Position numbers and translations under genes: made by a program | Shown here: positions 35,771-44,247 of the stretch, in pieces | Layout of the letters: each line of letters starts with the position of its first letter | Position numbering within the stretch: the first letter of the stretch is position 1 | The notes under the pieces: model-generated | The model's database searches: none | Told to the model about the DNA's origin: nothing | The model's input: the letters and a program-made list of their open reading frames with translations, nothing else | Assembly: GCA_963811365.1 (NCBI GenBank) | Contig: CAWEQW010000004.1 | Coordinates: forward strand, 62,001 to 126,000 | DNA length: 64,000 bases | Source of the DNA: CAWEQW01 sp963811365 | Lineage (GTDB): Bacteria; Actinomycetota; Actinomycetes; Propionibacteriales; Nocardioidaceae | Reading direction: 5' to 3'

Positions 35771-36313
35771 ATGGGACGACGGGAGGCGACCACCGCGGTC
35801 ACGATGCTGCTGCTCGTCGGCATCCTCGTGCTCGGGATGGTGGTGGGCTACAAGTCGCTGTTCCGGCCGCTGCCCGGATCGGGCGGCACGCCGGCGGCCT
35901 CTCCCTCTCCGTCATGCGTCCCGCAGAAGCTCCGCAAGGTCACCACGGCGGACGTCCAGGTCAGCGTGTTCAACGCGGGGGACCGGGCCGGCCTGGCGGG
36001 GGCCACCGAGGACCAGCTCGCCGGTCGCGGCTTCAAGCGCGGCGACATCGGCAACGCGCCGTCGGGCACTCAGGTCCGGTTCGTCCAGGTCTGGACGACG
36101 ACGAAGGGCGATCCCGCCGCGACGCTGGTGGCCCGCCAGTTCGGTCCGCACACCGTGGTGCGGACGGTGAAGAAGCCGCTGGGCCCGGGGGTCGTGGTCG
36201 TGGTCGGTTCCGACTACCGCGGCATGCAGAAGCACGCGTCCCGATCCCTGGTGGTACGCCGGGACACGACGGTGTGCGTGCCGACGGCCGGCACGCCGAG
36301 CGCCGCGAGCTGA
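35771..36313 (+). CDS. LytR C-terminal (LytR_C) domain protein
   Basis: 180 aa. One N-terminal membrane anchor (TMLLLVGILVLGMVVGY), short Pro/Ser linker, then the LytR_C domain: VQVSVFNAGDRAGLAGATED, QLAGRGFKRGDIGNAPSG, VWTTTKGDPAATLVARQFG. It lacks the LytR-CpsA-Psr catalytic domain. LytR_C domains are cell-envelope located and found in wall-polymer ligases. Co-transcribed with the VapB-like gene 5 nt upstream. Confidence 0.85.
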   Translation: MGRREATTAVTMLLLVGILVLGMVVGYKSLFRPLPGSGGTPAASPSPSCVPQKLRKVTTADVQVSVFNAGDRAGLAGATEDQLAGRGFKRGDIGNAPSGTQVRFVQVWTTTKGDPAATLVARQFGPHTVVRTVKKPLGPGVVVVVGSDYRGMQKHASRSLVVRRDTTVCVPTAGTPSAAS

Positions 36314-36331
36314 CCCGGCGACGTTCAGGGC

Positions 36332-37828
36332 TCACTCGAGCCAGTCCGCCAGCCGGCCGCCGCGGGAGACCGCCCGCAACCGGTCCTCGGTGCGCACCCG
36401 GAGCCTGCGGGGCGTGACCACCAGGAGGTCGTCGCCGCGGCGCAGCACCGTCCGGCCGTCGGGGACGATCGTCTGGCCGTCCCGGACCACCAGCGACACC
36501 GACGCCCCCACGGGCAGCCGGAGCTCGGCGACCTCGACACCGTGCATCCGCGATCGTCGGGTGATCGAGATCTGCAGCAGGTCCGCGGCGATCCGCTCCA
36601 GTGGCGCGGCCTCGACCTCGAGGTCGTGCGCGTGCTCCTGCTCGATCACCCCGAGCCGTCGCGCGACCCAGGGCAGCGTCGGACCCGTGAGCAGGGTGTA
36701 GATGACGACCATCACGAAGACGATGTCGAACAGGTCGCGCGCGCCGCGCACGGCCTCTGCGAGCGGGATGGTGCAGAGCACGATCGGCACCGCGCCGCGC
36801 AGCCCGGCCCAGGAGACGAAGCCCTGCTCGCGCAAGGTGAGGCGACCGGCCCACGAGCAGGCGAGCACCGAGAGCGGCCGTGCGACCACGGTCAGCAGCA
36901 GCCCCGCAGCGATGGCGACCCCGATCGTTTCGAGGCCGATCCGAGCCGGCGAGGCGAGCAGGCCGAGCATCACGAACAGGCCGATCTGCGCCAGCCAGGC
37001 GACCCCTTCGGAGAAGGACCGCGTCGCGTTGCGGTGCGGCAGCTCGCTGTTGCCGAGGACGAGCGCGGCGGCGTACACCGCGGCGAAGCCGGACGCGTGC
37101 AGGGCCACCGCTCCTGCGTAGGCGAGGATCGTCAGCGACAGCACCGCCAGTGGGTACAGGCCGGACGCGGGCAGCGCCGCCCGCCGCATCACCCAGGCGC
37201 CCCCGAACCCGATCGCCAGCCCGCACACGAGGCCGAGCCCGAGCTCGTAGACCACCACCGCGGCGAACCCGCCGACGCCGTGGTCGAGCGCGGTTCCGGC
37301 GCTGACGAGAACGACGAGGAGCACCGTCGGGGCGTCGTTGAGCCCCGACTCCGCCTCCAGCACGCCGGTGAGTCGGCGGGGAAGCGGCACCCGGCGCAGG
37401 ACCGAGAACACCGCCGCCGCGTCCGTCGGCGAGGTCACAGCTCCGAGCAGCACGGCGAGCCGCCAGTCCAGCCCGAGCAGGAAGTGCGCCCCGACGGCCA
37501 TGATCGCGACGCTGACCCCGACGCCGAAGGTGGCCAGTGCGACACCGAGGCGCATCGCCGGACGGATCTCCTGCCAGGCAGTGGTGAGACCGCCCTCCGC
37601 GAGGATCAGGACGAGGGCGGCGAAGCCCAGGGCGTGGGCGGCCTCGGCGTTCTCGAACTGCAGGCCCAGCCCCGACTCACCGAGCAGGACGCCGAGGAAC
37701 AGGTACACCAGCAGGCTGGGCAACCCGACGCGGACCGAGAGCCGCACCGCCAGGATCGCGACCAGCAGGACCACGGCGCCGACGAGCAGGACGGTGTCGA
37801 GCTGGTGGGCGTCGAAGTTCAAGGTCAC
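36332..37828 (-). CDS. CPA1-type cation/proton antiporter with TrkA-C domain
   Basis: ~498 aa. N-terminal 12-13 hydrophobic segments of the Na+(K+)/H+ exchanger fold: LLVYLFLGVLLGESGLG, LLGAVTSPTDAAAVFSVLR (TDAA motif), EAESGLNDAPTVLLVV (the ND pair). C-terminal residues ~400-495 are an RCK/TrkA-C-like domain (VEVAELRLPVGASVSLVVRD; GRTVLRRGDDLLVVTP), typical of NhaP2/KefC-like K+/H+ antiporters. GTG 37826-37828 chosen because the TAGGAT box at 37855-37860 overlaps the longer ATG start. Converges on the LytR_C gene. Confidence 0.87.
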   Translation of the reverse strand: MTLNFDAHQLDTVLLVGAVVLLVAILAVRLSVRVGLPSLLVYLFLGVLLGESGLGLQFENAEAAHALGFAALVLILAEGGLTTAWQEIRPAMRLGVALATFGVGVSVAIMAVGAHFLLGLDWRLAVLLGAVTSPTDAAAVFSVLRRVPLPRRLTGVLEAESGLNDAPTVLLVVLVSAGTALDHGVGGFAAVVVYELGLGLVCGLAIGFGGAWVMRRAALPASGLYPLAVLSLTILAYAGAVALHASGFAAVYAAALVLGNSELPHRNATRSFSEGVAWLAQIGLFVMLGLLASPARIGLETIGVAIAAGLLLTVVARPLSVLACSWAGRLTLREQGFVSWAGLRGAVPIVLCTIPLAEAVRGARDLFDIVFVMVVIYTLLTGPTLPWVARRLGVIEQEHAHDLEVEAAPLERIAADLLQISITRRSRMHGVEVAELRLPVGASVSLVVRDGQTIVPDGRTVLRRGDDLLVVTPRRLRVRTEDRLRAVSRGGRLADWLE

Positions 37829-37860
37829 CTCAGACGTCGTCAGGTCACGGGGCAACATCC

Positions 37861-38219
37861 TAAGGGCGCGCCCGCGGGAACGGCGGGGCGCTCAGGCGGG
37901 ACCGGACCAGGATCAGAGGCCCTGCAGGCGAGGCAGCCGCGCACGGCGTTCTCGAGCCGTCCCGCCCGCCGTGGTCGGTCCAGCCGGTCACGGAGTCGAC
38001 GGCGTACCAGCACACCTCGCTCCGCCGGCCATGCTTCGTCCCGTGCACCGCGCGAGCAGCCGGTCCTCCGCCGGCGCGACACACCGCCCCCGTCCACCGC
38101 CCGGCCATGCCGTGGCCGGTCACCGCCGGCACCTCGGCACGGCGCAACCGCTGCGCGCTCGCCACGGTGGGTCGCACGCAACCAGGTGCCGAGGGCCGGG
38201 GCGGTTCCCGGGGCGCCGA
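37861..38219. other. No intact gene; probable continuation of a serine-hydrolase ruin
   Basis: Minus-strand frames here are open but not family-like. They follow the stop of the hydrolase stub at 38220 and may be its decayed body. Confidence 0.3.
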
Positions 38220-38369
38220 CTACAGGTCGAGCACCCACTCCCCGCCGGCCCGGACCGGCAGCGCCGCACCCGTGCCCCGCTGCCGGGAGACCACGCCGGC
38301 GAACGCGTCCCGCACCGGCGCGGACAGAGGGCCGGTACCGCCGGACACCTGCACGTCGGTCACGGCCAC
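38220..38369 (-). pseudogene. Beta-lactamase-family esterase, N-terminal stub
   Basis: 49 codons: VTDVQVSGGTGPLSAPVRDA, FAGVVSRQRGTGAALPVRAG, then GEWVLDL and a stop. This is the standard opening of EstB-type serine hydrolases, which continue VDLWGG... and reach the SxxK motif ~25 residues later; here TAG replaces the next codon. 10 nt after the upstream gene's stop, so originally operonic. Confidence 0.55.
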
Positions 38370-38379
38370 CGTGCGAGGG

Positions 38380-39066
38380 TCAGCGATGGGTGAACCGGCT
38401 CGCCTCGGCCCAACGCTCGGGCTGCAGCTCGACGACCTCGTGCCCGAACCACAGGTGGCAGAGCCCGATGGTGCGCCGCAGCATCGCGACCAGCGTGCTG
38501 TCCGGCTCGACCATCGGCGACGCGGCGATGCCGGAGACGCTGGAGTGCACGATCGCGGGCGCGCTGCGGCGGGCGAAGCTGCCGACGCTCCCCCAGCCCA
38601 TCCCGGTGAAGCCGCGGGCCCAGTCCCGAGCGGCCGGTACGTCGTCGAGGGCCGCCTGGGTGCGCAGCGACACGTGCGACGCAGGCAGGGCCTCGATGTC
38701 GTTCAGCACCCGCTCGCAACGCAGCAGGCCCACCGCGCAGACGCCCTGCCGCTCGGCCGAGGTGATCGGCAGCGCCGTGAGCGCGGCCTCCCGGGCGATC
38801 CAGGCGTCCGCACGCGGGTCCTCGCTGACCAGCCCGATGACCTCGGGGATCAGCAGCGCGAGCTCCGCACGCGAACCGTCCGCGACGTAGTCGTTCACGT
38901 CGCGGGCCATCGCCGCGAGCACCGGATGGGTGCAAGCGGGGTGGTCCGACCACTTCTCTCCGGCGAGGTAGGAGGCCAGCTCCATGAAGCACGCGCCCTT
39001 GCGGGCGTTGCGGTGCTTGCCGCGGGAGAGAACGGGCATCAGATCCGGCGTGTCGTTGTGCACCAT
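38380..39066 (-). CDS. Conserved actinobacterial protein of unknown function
   Basis: 228 aa from ATG 39064-39066. Opens MVHNDTPDLMPVLSRGKHRN, RKGACFMELASYLAGEKWSD, HPACTHPVLAAMARDVND, a sequence I recall as conserved across Actinobacteria without assigned role. C-terminal half is helical, with LVAMLRRTIGLCHLWFGHE. Cys and His residues are present but no known site. No membrane segment. Upstream of the serine-hydrolase stub. Confidence 0.72.
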   Translation of the reverse strand: MVHNDTPDLMPVLSRGKHRNARKGACFMELASYLAGEKWSDHPACTHPVLAAMARDVNDYVADGSRAELALLIPEVIGLVSEDPRADAWIAREAALTALPITSAERQGVCAVGLLRCERVLNDIEALPASHVSLRTQAALDDVPAARDWARGFTGMGWGSVGSFARRSAPAIVHSSVSGIAASPMVEPDSTLVAMLRRTIGLCHLWFGHEVVELQPERWAEASRFTHR

Positions 39067-39334
39067 GCGACCAGCTCCAGAGACGCGGTCCACGTGCGAC
39101 CTGCACGCGGTCGGGAGTCCAGTTTGCGCCTACGGCCTATCCGAGGACAACACCACAAACCGGACAAGCGCCGACCGGGCCGGATGCACCGCCACTCCGA
39201 CCGGCACTCGGCCCCATCACCCGGCCGAATCACGCGGGGCCTGGCTCACCTGGCGCCGCGAGTGCCGGTCCGAGTGGTCGGCCGGAGCGTCGTCGGCCCG
39301 GCCGCACGTGCCGCTCCGGTGTAGCGTCGCGGCC

Positions 39335-40250
39335 ATGAGCCTGGGGGGAGCCGACATCGAGCTGAGGGCCGGCACGCTGAGGGCCACCGTCACCGAGATC
39401 GGCGGCGGCATGCGGTCCCTGCGCGACGCCGGACGCGACCTGGTGCTCGACTATCCCGCCGGCACGGTGCGGCCCAAGTACGCCGGTGCGCTGCTGGCGC
39501 CCTGGCCGAACCGGCTGGCCGACGGCCGCTACGCCTTCGACGACGAGACGCACCAGCTGCCGCTGACCGAGCCCGAGCGCCTCAACGCGCTGCACGGTCT
39601 GGTCTGCTGGGACCGGTTCGCGGTCCGCAGCCGGGCGGACGACCGGGTGACGCTCGGCGACACGATCGTGCCGCGCGACGGCTACCCGTTCGAGGTCGAC
39701 GTCGAGGTCGCCTACGTGCTCGACGAGGACGGCCTCACGACGAGGGTGACGGCGTCCAACGCCGGTCGTCGCCCGGCTCCATGGGGGACCGGACCGCATC
39801 CCTACCTGGTCGCCGGCGACGGTCCGGTGGACGCCTGGGAGCTTGCACTCGACGCGGACGAGGTGCTCGAGGTGACCCCCGACCGGCTGCTCCCGACCGG
39901 CCCTGCAGCCGGTCGGGAGCACACCCCTCGACTTCCGCGGAGGCCGGCTGGTGGGCGACGCCGAGGTGGACCACGCGTTCACCGGGCTGGCCCGCGGCGA
40001 CGACGGGCACGCCCGGGTCACCGTACGCGCCGCCGACGGCACGGGTGTCGCCTGCTCGTGGGACCCTGACGAGCTGCCGTGGGTGCAGGCGCACACCGCC
40101 GACCACCTGGAGCCTGCACGGCGCCGGCGGGCCCTCGCGATCGAGCCGATGACCTGCCCGCCCGACGGCTACAACAGCGGCGCGGACCTGGTCGTTCTCG
40201 GTCCGGGCGACCGCCACCAGGTGGGCTGGCGGATCGCTCCCCTGCGCTGA
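39335..40250 (+). CDS. Aldose 1-epimerase family protein, one frameshift
   Basis: Galactose mutarotase-like fold. DIELRAGTLRATVTEIGGGM, LLAPWPNRLADGRYAF (substrate-binding Asn-Arg), ALHGLVCWDRF (His), GTGPHPYLVAGDG (His-Pro) and, in the second frame, CSWDPDELPWVQAHTADHLE, IEPMTCPPDGYNSG (Glu). A break near 39918 separates the halves. TAGCGT lies 8 nt before ATG 39335. Interconverts anomers of aldoses or acts on a related sugar. Confidence 0.86.
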
Positions 40251-40405
40251 GTGACACCCGGGTGGACCAGTCCACCGAGCGCCGAGCGCACCGACGAAAC
40301 CCCCGAAACGCCTGACTCGGGTGGTGTCGCCGTGCCTAGACTCGGGCTCTCTCGTCGGCCTGCCCCGCTGCTCCCGGCCCGTGCCCCCCGGAAGAGGACC
40401 TCCGC

Positions 40406-41374
40406 ATGCCCCGTCGTCCGTACGCCGCAGCCGTCGCGCTGCTGACCGCCGCCGCAGCCGTCGCCCTCGCCGCGCCGGCCACCGCCACCACCGCCACGGC
40501 GCGCACCTCGACCGCGGTTCCGCACGTCGTCAACGGCACCCACTACCGGAGCGCGGGCGTCGTGACCCGGCCCCCGACCGTGAAGGCGAACGCCTGGGCC
40601 GTCGTCGACATGGACACCGGCCGGGTGATCGGCGCGCACGACCGCCACGCATGGCTTCCGCAGGCGTCGACCATCAAGCTGCTGACCGCCATCACGGCCG
40701 CCGACCGGGTGCCCGCGCTGCCTCGGCACCGGGTCACCTGGGCCGAGGCGCACCCGCAGTACTGCACCTGCGCGGGCCTGGTCGTCGGGCGCCGCTACGC
40801 GCGCAAGGCGCTGATGGCCGGCATGCTGCTGCCCTCGGGCAACGACGCCGCCGAGGCGCTGGCCGGCTCCGACCCGCGGGGCCACCGGGCGTTCATCGCC
40901 GCCGAGAACGCGAAGGCCGCCGCGCTCGGCGCCGAGGACACCGTCGTCGTGACGCCCTCCGGGCTGACGGCGCGCGGCGCGCACTCCTCGGCGTACGACC
41001 TGCTGGTCTTCCTGCGGGCCGCGCAGGCCGACAGCGTGGTCGAGCCGATCCTCGACCTGGCGCACTTCGACCTCGGACCGCGCGTGGGGCCGAAGCACCG
41101 GGTCTACCGGCGCACCGACTACGTGAACCAGTACGTCGCAGCCAACCCGGGGACGCAGGGCAAGAGCGGCTTCACCACCCCGGCGCAGAACACGCTCGTG
41201 GTGAACACGCCGGTCGACGGCCACCACATCGGTGTCGCCACGCTCGGCTCGCCCAGCGGGTACTCCACCTCGGGAGCCCGGGCGCTGACGATGTGGGCGG
41301 ACGCCAACTTCGCCAAGCTGGCGCCGATCGGCCGGCTACCGGCAGCACCGGGCCCGTCGCTCGCCCAGGGCTGA
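40406..41374 (+). CDS. D-alanyl-D-alanine carboxypeptidase (PBP5-like)
   Basis: 322 aa. Cleavable signal peptide (YAAAVALLTAAAAVALAAPATA). Active-site motifs SxxK in QASTIKLLTA, SGN in LLPSGNDAAEAL, KSG in QGKSGFTTPA. Trims D-Ala from peptidoglycan stems outside the cell. ATG 40406 with GAAGAGGA upstream; a TAGACT box at 40335 may be its promoter. No C-terminal membrane anchor seen. Single gene. Confidence 0.88.
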   Translation: MPRRPYAAAVALLTAAAAVALAAPATATTATARTSTAVPHVVNGTHYRSAGVVTRPPTVKANAWAVVDMDTGRVIGAHDRHAWLPQASTIKLLTAITAADRVPALPRHRVTWAEAHPQYCTCAGLVVGRRYARKALMAGMLLPSGNDAAEALAGSDPRGHRAFIAAENAKAAALGAEDTVVVTPSGLTARGAHSSAYDLLVFLRAAQADSVVEPILDLAHFDLGPRVGPKHRVYRRTDYVNQYVAANPGTQGKSGFTTPAQNTLVVNTPVDGHHIGVATLGSPSGYSTSGARALTMWADANFAKLAPIGRLPAAPGPSLAQG

Positions 41375-41398
41375 GCTCACCGGCTCCCACGACCCGGC

Positions 41399-41878
41399 TC
41401 ACCCGGCGAGAGCGGTGTCCTCGGTCGCGAGCGCGGTGGCCACCGCGACCACGGCGAACAACGCCAGCGTGAGCACGTGCACGCCTGTGCACCACAGGCA
41501 GATCGCGTCGAGCCGGAAGAGCTCGACCCAGACGAGGTAGACGACCATCAGCACGCCGACCGACGCGGCGCCCAGCCGCAGCCGGGCCACGCCGTTGCCG
41601 GTCCGGTGCCAGGCGGTGGGCAGGCAGAGCAGCGTCATGGCCACGAAGAAGACCAGGCCCAGCACCGCGACCGAGATCCCCAGGATCGACGCGTAGCTGC
41701 TCGTGGTCACCTTCAGGCAGTTGACGGTGCCGGAGTCGGAGCAGGCGAGGGTCTGCGACGCGGTGAAGTGCTCGAAGGTGAGGTAGCCGGCGTCGAGCAG
41801 GCCGAGCACGCAGATCACCAAGGACGCGGGCGCTGACCAGCGCGGGAAGGAACGTACCTGCTGCTCCGCGACGGTCAT
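41399..41878 (-). CDS. Vitamin K epoxide reductase (VKOR) family protein
   Basis: 159 aa, 4-5 membrane segments. Periplasmic Cys pair in LACSDSGTVNCLKV and the CxxC motif FRLDAICLWCTGVHVL. VKOR replaces DsbB in actinobacteria: it reoxidises a DsbA-like partner and passes electrons to menaquinone. Starts 7 nt after the DUF929 stop, so the two are one operon. Converges on the carboxypeptidase. Confidence 0.9.
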   Translation of the reverse strand: MTVAEQQVRSFPRWSAPASLVICVLGLLDAGYLTFEHFTASQTLACSDSGTVNCLKVTTSSYASILGISVAVLGLVFFVAMTLLCLPTAWHRTGNGVARLRLGAASVGVLMVVYLVWVELFRLDAICLWCTGVHVLTLALFAVVAVATALATEDTALAG

Positions 41879-41885
41879 GGTGACC

Positions 41886-42800
41886 TCACTGGCCGTTGAG
41901 GGCCTTGGCCGCCGCGGTGACTCCGGCGGAGCCGCAGACGTCAGCGGGCTTGTCGTCGGTCAGGGTGCAGAGCCGGGCGGTGATGACGTTCGCCGTGCCG
42001 AGCACGCTCTGCGCCACCTGGCTCTTGGGGTCGGACAGCGCCCGCGCGACCTGCAGGTGGCTCATCCCCTGGAGCACGCCCGGGTCGTAGCTGGCGCCGG
42101 AGATGAGGTAGCGCCCACCGAGGTCCACGAACGGGATCGCGCCCTGGCTCTGTGCGGGGACGTAGGGCGGCGCGTCGTAGGTGTCGAACAGCTTCTGGTC
42201 GGCGGCGGGCAGCGTGTCCAGCGGCGCGTAGGAGCTGCCCTGTCGCTGGTTGCTCTCGGTCTCGTAACCGCTGAACGACAGGTACGGGCTGTCGTACGTC
42301 GCCCCGTGGAAGGAGAGCGTGGCCGTGGACGGGTAGACGTCCTGCGCCGACGACGTGGTCTCGCCGAGCCCGTGGAAGGTGCCGAACCGCGACATCGCCG
42401 CGACGACGGCCCATCGCTCCGCGGCGCAGTAGGGGCAGTACTCCGCGCCGACGTACAGCACCCGAGGGAGCCCGTTCGCGGTCAGCGGCTGCCCCTTGGT
42501 GATCGGCGCCGGCGCCGACTTGACGGCCCCCACACCGACCTTGTCGAAGGCGGACGCGGGAACGCTCGCGACCGCGTCGACGACCGCGTTCGAGGCACTC
42601 GAGGTGCCCTGCCTGCCACCGGCGCTCGAGGACTGGCCGGTGGCCAGCTTGATGACGACCAGCCCGACGATCACCACCACGACCGCACCGACCGCGGTCA
42701 GGGAGAGCACCAGCCGGCGACGACGGCGGGCCTCCTCCGCCTTGAGGGCAGCCAGCTTGGCCTGGCGGCCTTCGAGGTCTTGGGCCTTTCGTCGTGCCAC
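41886..42800 (-). CDS. DUF929 thioredoxin-like membrane-anchored protein
   Basis: 304 aa. Basic cytoplasmic start, one membrane segment (LVLSLTAVGAVVVVIVGLVV), then an extracytoplasmic DUF929 domain with thioredoxin-like CxxC in VLYVGAEYCPYCAAERWAVV. A second Cys pair (CTLTDDKPADVC) lies near the C-terminus. Likely the oxidoreductase partner of the VKOR encoded next. GTG start 42798-42800. Confidence 0.85.
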   Translation of the reverse strand: MARRKAQDLEGRQAKLAALKAEEARRRRRLVLSLTAVGAVVVVIVGLVVIKLATGQSSSAGGRQGTSSASNAVVDAVASVPASAFDKVGVGAVKSAPAPITKGQPLTANGLPRVLYVGAEYCPYCAAERWAVVAAMSRFGTFHGLGETTSSAQDVYPSTATLSFHGATYDSPYLSFSGYETESNQRQGSSYAPLDTLPAADQKLFDTYDAPPYVPAQSQGAIPFVDLGGRYLISGASYDPGVLQGMSHLQVARALSDPKSQVAQSVLGTANVITARLCTLTDDKPADVCGSAGVTAAAKALNGQ

Positions 42801-42917
42801 GCTGCCTGCTCTCGTCCCGGTCGACCCGCGGTCGACGTCGTCACAATCCCGAGCCGAGCGTACCGACCGACCTCGAAAGCCAGCCCGTCGACCGGCGTCG
42901 CACCGCCCGCGACGAGG

Positions 42918-43358
42918 TCAGCAGCAGGCCGCCGTCGCGGTGTCCGGGGCACAGCACGCCGCCCCGTCGGCCCGCTCTCCGAAGAAGGTCGGGCTGTCGG
43001 CGAGCACCGTGTAGACCTCCCACCGCTCGTCGTCCGGCGCCCCCTCGACCCAGAACTTGTCCTGGCTCGCGTAGCAGCAGGTCGTGCCGCGCTCGTCGAC
43101 GGAGGCGAGCCCCGAGGCGACGAGCCTCGCCTGCTGGGCGTCCACCGCCTGCACGTCGGAGACCTCGACGCCGAGATGGTTGAGCGTGCCGCCCCGTCCC
43201 GGGTTCTCGAGCAGCACCAGCTTCAGGGGCGGGTCGTCGACGGCGAAGTTGGCGTAGCCGGGCCGGGTCTTGGCCGGCTCGACGCCGAAGAGGCGGGTGT
43301 AGAACGCGGTGGACGCCTCGACATCGTCGACGTTGAGGGCCAGCTGGATGCGTGACAT
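42918..43358 (-). CDS. arsI: ArsI/CadI-type VOC protein (C-As lyase)
   Basis: 146 aa vicinal-oxygen-chelate fold. RIQLALNVDDVEASTAFYTR, LNHLGVEV (metal His), then the vicinal cysteine pair in RGTTCCYASQDKFWVEGAPD that binds trivalent arsenic in ArsI, and WEVYTVL with the metal Glu. C-terminal Cys pairs (AACCAPD, AACC) are also typical. Demethylates organoarsenicals such as MAs(III). Divergent from arsR with operator repeats between. CadI-type Cd binding is the alternative. AAGGAGA precedes the ATG. Confidence 0.85.
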   Translation of the reverse strand: MSRIQLALNVDDVEASTAFYTRLFGVEPAKTRPGYANFAVDDPPLKLVLLENPGRGGTLNHLGVEVSDVQAVDAQQARLVASGLASVDERGTTCCYASQDKFWVEGAPDDERWEVYTVLADSPTFFGERADGAACCAPDTATAACC

Positions 43359-43376
43359 GGCGTCTCCTTGGCTTGA

Positions 43377-43428
43377 TATTGACCTCTGTCAATACCTGAG
43401 GCTGCCACATACATTGATATTCGTCAAT
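43377..43428. promoter_or_regulatory. ArsR operators between arsI and arsR
   Basis: TATTGAC-CTCT-GTCAATA (43377-43394) and ATTGA-TATTCG-TCAAT (43413-43428) are near-identical inverted repeats in the divergent promoter region, one close to each gene, as expected for ArsR/SmtB sites. TAGACT at 43436 is a likely -10 for arsR. Confidence 0.7.
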
Positions 43429-43473
43429 ATGTTGGCTAGACTGATGCCGATCTCGACACCGGAGGTGCCGTCC

Positions 43474-43830
43474 ATGGCTGTGCGCGAGCTTCCCGTGCTG
43501 AACCAGCCCGAGGTGCGACCCTGCTGTCCGCCGCTGAGCCGCGAGCTGCTCGGTGAGCCCCAGGCCGAGACGCTGTCCTCGCAGTTCGCCGCCCTTGCCG
43601 ATCCGGTCCGGCTGCGGCTGGTCTCTCTGCTCGCCAACGCCGACTCGGGCGCCGTGTGCGCCTGCGACCTGGTCCGGCCGGCCGGGCGGAGCCAGGGGAC
43701 GGTGAGCCACCACCTGAAGGTGCTGTCGCGGGCCGGACTGGTCACCAGCGAGCGCCGCGGGCGCAACATCTGGTACGCCGTCGTGCCGGCCGCTCTGGAG
43801 GCGCTGCGCGACGTGCTGGCCGGCAGCTGA
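43474..43830 (+). CDS. arsR: ArsR/SmtB-family repressor 1
   Basis: 118 aa winged-helix: LSSQFAALADPVRLRLVSLL, ANADSGAVCACDLV, RSQGTVSHHLKVLSRAGLVT. Metal-sensing cysteines are CAC in VCACDL and a CC pair at RPCCPPL near the N-terminus, suggesting As(III) binding. ATG 43474 has GGAGG 9 nt upstream. Probably represses both itself and arsI. Confidence 0.88.
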   Translation: MAVRELPVLNQPEVRPCCPPLSRELLGEPQAETLSSQFAALADPVRLRLVSLLANADSGAVCACDLVRPAGRSQGTVSHHLKVLSRAGLVTSERRGRNIWYAVVPAALEALRDVLAGS

Positions 43831-43852
43831 TCCGGCCCCTGGCTGGCGCTAC

Positions 43853-43883
43853 GCATAGACAGGTGTCAACATAGACGTATGTC
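43853..43883 (+). promoter_or_regulatory. Operator-like repeats before the second arsR
   Basis: CATAGAC occurs at 43854 and 43870 (16 bp apart) with TGTCAAC and TATGTCG between and after. Sequence differs from the TTGA/TCAA sites upstream, suggesting a separate site for the second regulator. Confidence 0.5.
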
Positions 43884-44247
43884 GATGCTCTCTGCACTGC
43901 CGGTGCTGAGTGAGCCCCTGGCCCGCTGCGTGCCGCTGGCGCGCGAGCCGCTGGACGCCGCTCAGGCCGCGCAGCTCGCCCCGCTGCTCAAGGCGATCGC
44001 GGACCCGGTGCGGCTGCGGCTGCTGTCGCTCGTGCTCTCCCACGAGGGCGCCGAGGCGTGCGTGTGCGACCTGACGCCGCACTTCGACCTCTCCCAGCCC
44101 ACGATCAGCCACCACCTCAAGGTGCTGCACGAATGCGGGCTGCTCGACCGCGAGAAGCGGGCCACCTGGGTCTTCTACCAGGCGCGCCCGGAGGCGATGG
44201 CAGCCCTGCGCACCTTGTTCACGAGCGCCGCCGAGGCGCCGGCGTGA
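43879..44247 (+). CDS. ArsR/SmtB-family repressor 2
   Basis: 122 aa. PLLKAIADPVRLRLLSLVLS, AEACVCDLTPHFDLSQPTIS, HHLKVLHECGLLDREKRATW; the ECVCDL-like ACVCDL is the classic ArsR metal site. Only 48 nt after the first arsR and overlapping acr3 by 4 nt. The two regulators differ in N-terminal cysteines and flanking sites, so they may sense different arsenicals. Confidence 0.88.
   Translation: MSMLSALPVLSEPLARCVPLAREPLDAAQAAQLAPLLKAIADPVRLRLLSLVLSHEGAEACVCDLTPHFDLSQPTISHHLKVLHECGLLDREKRATWVFYQARPEAMAALRTLFTSAAEAPA

Noticed and set aside
36542..38890. 782-aa plus-strand ORF
   Set aside because: Antisense to the antiporter and its upstream region, highly charged and Gln/Arg-rich, no domain; a GC-rich shadow frame.
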